From positions 1 through 8,087 of the forward strand of contig JACMJO010000271.1 of assembly GCA_014380605.1 (NCBI GenBank): a DNA stretch of 8,087 nt, written 5' to 3'. Below the pieces are notes generated by a model. That model made no database searches. It was given only the letters and a program-made list of their open reading frames with translations, and was not told the origin of the DNA. Below, in pieces: positions 6,347 to 8,087 of the stretch. The DNA comes from Fimbriimonadaceae bacterium. GTDB lineage: Bacteria > Armatimonadota > Fimbriimonadia > Fimbriimonadales > Fimbriimonadaceae. How positions within the stretch are numbered: the first letter of the stretch is position 1; each line of letters begins with the position of its first letter. A program made the position numbers and the translations under genes.

Positions 6347-7336
6347 GTGCGGAAATCCGCCATCTTCTGGCCCCTGGTTCTGCTCGGGGCGTTGCTCCTT
6401 CTTAACTTCGTCCTCGATCCCGGATTCTTCAGCCTCCAATTCCGAGATGGGAGATTCTATGGGAGCCTCGTCGACATCCTGAATCGGGCCGCTCCGGTCA
6501 TGCTCCTCAGTGTTGGAATGACCCTCGTCATCGCAACCGGAGGTGTCGACCTTTCCGTTGGCGCGGTGATGGCGATTGCAGGTTCGGTGGCGGCTGGCCT
6601 CATCGCTCGCCCCCCGGGATTTCCATTAAATGGAGTTCCTATCCATGCTGTTCCGGGCATCATCCTGATCTCCCTCGCCATTGCTGCCGTCTGTGGGCTA
6701 TTCAACGGCTTCTTGATCGGCTTTGCAAGGCTTCAGCCAATCGTGGCGACGCTCATCCTGATGGTAGCGGGACGTGGCGTCGCCATGCTCCTTACCGATG
6801 GGCAGATTATTACGTTCACCAATCCAGGATTCGCCGCCATTGGCTCGGGTTCAAACTTAACCTTGCCCAACCCAATTTGGATATCGCTTGCTATCGTGGG
6901 CATCGTCTCGCTGCTAACCCGAAAAACCGCCTTTGGCCTTTTCACCGAGGCCGTGGGAGACAACCCTAGCGCCGCCGATGGAGTTGGGATAGATAGTCGC
7001 ACCATCAAGCTTGCGATCTACACGATCTCGGCAACCTGTGCGGGCGTTGCCGGCCTCATCGCCGCCGCCGACATCAAAGCCGCCGACGCGAACAACGCCG
7101 GACTCTACCTTGAACTGGACGCGATCCTTGCCGTCGCAATCGGCGGAACGTCGATGGCCGGTGGCCGGTTCTCGCTCGCGGGATCCCTCATTGGGGCCAT
7201 TTTGATGCAGGCCGTGACCACGACCATCCTCACCCGAGGCGTTCCGACGGAAGCAACGCTGATTCTGAAAGCGCTCATCGTAGTCGGCGTTTGCTTGGCT
7301 CAGTCGCCAACCTTCGCAAACCGGAGGCTGGCATGA
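6347..7336 (+). CDS. ytfT: CUT2-family sugar ABC transporter permease (YtfT-like)
   Basis: This 329-residue integral inner-membrane protein forms half of the sugar channel. Hydrophobic segments occur throughout, beginning at residues 7-23. Landmarks of the family are DILNRAAPVMLLSVGMTLVI (43-62), TGGVDLSVGAVMAIAG (64-79), LQPIVATLILMVAGRGVA (129-146), the ATPase-contacting cytoplasmic loop around EAVGDNPSAADGVGI (201-215), and ADANNAGLYLELDAILAV (246-263). These strings closely match E. coli YtfT as I recall it, including RAAPV, GMTLVIATGG and ADANNAGL, so the pairing with the YtfR-like ATPase is firm. The chosen GTG lies one base after the ATPase TAA. An in-frame ATG at 6308 would add 13 mostly basic residues and overlap the ATPase by 38 bases; it cannot be fully excluded. 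The gene ends in an ATGA overlap with the next permease. The substrate is inferred from the neighbouring arabinofuranosidases. Confidence 0.92.
   Translation: MRKSAIFWPLVLLGALLLLNFVLDPGFFSLQFRDGRFYGSLVDILNRAAPVMLLSVGMTLVIATGGVDLSVGAVMAIAGSVAAGLIARPPGFPLNGVPIHAVPGIILISLAIAAVCGLFNGFLIGFARLQPIVATLILMVAGRGVAMLLTDGQIITFTNPGFAAIGSGSNLTLPNPIWISLAIVGIVSLLTRKTAFGLFTEAVGDNPSAADGVGIDSRTIKLAIYTISATCAGVAGLIAAADIKAADANNAGLYLELDAILAVAIGGTSMAGGRFSLAGSLIGAILMQAVTTTILTRGVPTEATLILKALIVVGVCLAQSPTFANRRLA
7323..7327 (+). promoter_or_regulatory. Ribosome-binding site for the second permease gene
   Basis: A full GGAGG lies 5 bases before the ATG at 7333, within the last codons of the first permease. This is the strongest Shine-Dalgarno match in the window and fixes the start of the second permease. 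It shows that the host uses anti-SD pairing, unlike the apparently SD-less GH51 start. Confidence 0.7.
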
Positions 7337-8087
7337 AGGCGCTTCTGGCGCCCGAGCGAAGGCCGATTATGGCTACCGCCGTAGTCTGCCTACTTCTCTA
7401 CAGCGTAGCGGGATTCTATCTCCGCGAAAACAACTTCGTCACCTTCCGAGTCTTCTTCAATTTCTTCTCGGACAACGCGTTCCTCGGGGTGATCGCCCTT
7501 GGCTTGACGCTCGTTATCATCACCGGCGGAATCGACCTATCCGTGGGCTCGATGGCGGGATGCGCCAGCATCATGGCTGCTTCACTCATCACCAATAGGG
7601 GAATTCACCCCTTGCTTGCGTTCGGCATCGTCTGCCTCTTCGGAGCCACCGTGGGCCTAATCCAAGGCTTTTTGATTGCCCGCTACCAGCTTGCGCCTTT
7701 CTTGATCACGCTTGGCGGCCTCTTCTTTTGCCGAGGCGTCGGACTTCTTATCAGCCGGGAGGCAACATCCATCACCAACCCGCTGGTTCAAAAGCTGGGT
7801 TCACCCGCGATCAATGTGCTTGGCGGACCCATTTTTTGGCCCGCTTTCATTTTCATTGTGCTGGCGGTTGTCATGGCCTTTGTGCTTCGCCAAACTCGGT
7901 TTGGCAGAACTCTCTTTGCGATCGGTGGAAACGCTCCCTCCGCCCATCTGATGGGGCTGCCAGTAAATAGATCGCTGACGCTCGCTTATGCCCTCAGCGG
8001 GGCATTTGCGGCCATTGGCGGCATCCACACCGCGATCTACACCGGCTCCGGCAATGCCACTGCGGGCACGGGCTTAGAGCTTGATGC
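7333..8087 (+). CDS. yjfF: CUT2-family sugar ABC transporter permease (YjfF-like), 3' end outside window
   Basis: The frame opened by ATG 7333 runs without a stop to the window end and gives 251 complete codons; about 80 residues appear to be missing compared with E. coli YjfF (about 331). It encodes the second membrane subunit, expected to pair with the YtfT-like permease. Landmarks are SDNAFLGVIALGLTLVIITG (46-65), GGIDLSVGSM (65-74), APFLITLGGLFFCRGVGLLI (121-140), the cytoplasmic loop FAIGGNAPSAHLMGLPV (195-211) and AGTGLELDA at the cut. These match my recollection of YjfF (DNAFLG, ILSGGIDLSVGS, AIGGN-SA-LMG). The sequence is clearly distinct from the first permease, so the channel is a heterodimer as in the Ytf system. 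The start overlaps the previous stop as ATGA and has GGAGG five bases upstream, so translational coupling is likely. Whether a regulator or catabolic gene follows is not visible. Confidence 0.92.
   Translation, partial: MKALLAPERRPIMATAVVCLLLYSVAGFYLRENNFVTFRVFFNFFSDNAFLGVIALGLTLVIITGGIDLSVGSMAGCASIMAASLITNRGIHPLLAFGIVCLFGATVGLIQGFLIARYQLAPFLITLGGLFFCRGVGLLISREATSITNPLVQKLGSPAINVLGGPIFWPAFIFIVLAVVMAFVLRQTRFGRTLFAIGGNAPSAHLMGLPVNRSLTLAYALSGAFAAIGGIHTAIYTGSGNATAGTGLELD

Noticed and set aside
1..8087. Search for CRISPR arrays, tRNA or rRNA genes, transposase genes or terminal inverted repeats
   Set aside because: No repeated spacers, cloverleaf-like sequence or mobile-element protein was seen. 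Nearly all of the window is coding for one operon.

Overview
The window holds one compact, same-direction operon for taking up and using L-arabinofuranose-containing plant polysaccharides. It is open at both ends. The order on the + strand is: the 3' end of a periplasmic sugar-binding protein gene (stop at 112-114), a secreted GH51 alpha-L-arabinofuranosidase (200-2542), a secreted GH127 (DUF1680) beta-L-arabinofuranosidase-like enzyme (2546-4855), a double-NBD CUT2 sugar ABC ATPase (4852-6345), a first permease (6347-7336) and a second permease cut by the window end (7333-8087+). The three transporter proteins resemble E. coli YtfR, YtfT and YjfF, the galactofuranose importer family. That family also includes L-arabinose importers described in Shewanella (AraUVWZ).

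The only real non-coding stretch is 115-199, about 85 bases. It begins with an imperfect inverted repeat one base after the binding-protein stop codon and continues into an AT-rich patch with -10-like hexamers just before the GH51 start. From 200 onward there is no gap longer than 3 bases. The junctions are TAA-CCC-ATG, a TTGA overlap, TAA-G-GTG and an ATGA overlap, so the genes after 200 are probably co-transcribed and translationally coupled. No gene is supported on the - strand.

How the parts fit: the two hydrolases, both with signal peptides, would release L-arabinose from alpha- and beta-linked arabinofuranosyl residues outside the cytoplasm. The binding protein, encoded mostly upstream of this window, would capture it, and the ATPase and two permeases would import it. 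The unusual point is that the two hydrolase genes lie between the binding-protein gene and the rest of its transporter. Intracellular arabinose catabolism and a regulator are not in the window.

Organism: a free-living, plant-polysaccharide-degrading bacterium of moderate GC content with compact operons and mixed ATG/GTG/TTG starts. The very short signal peptides without a positive n-region, ending in G-Q-T, recall proteins I associate with Armatimonadota (Fimbriimonadia). This is a weak taxonomic guess. Acidobacteria, Planctomycetes or Verrucomicrobia relatives cannot be excluded from this window alone.
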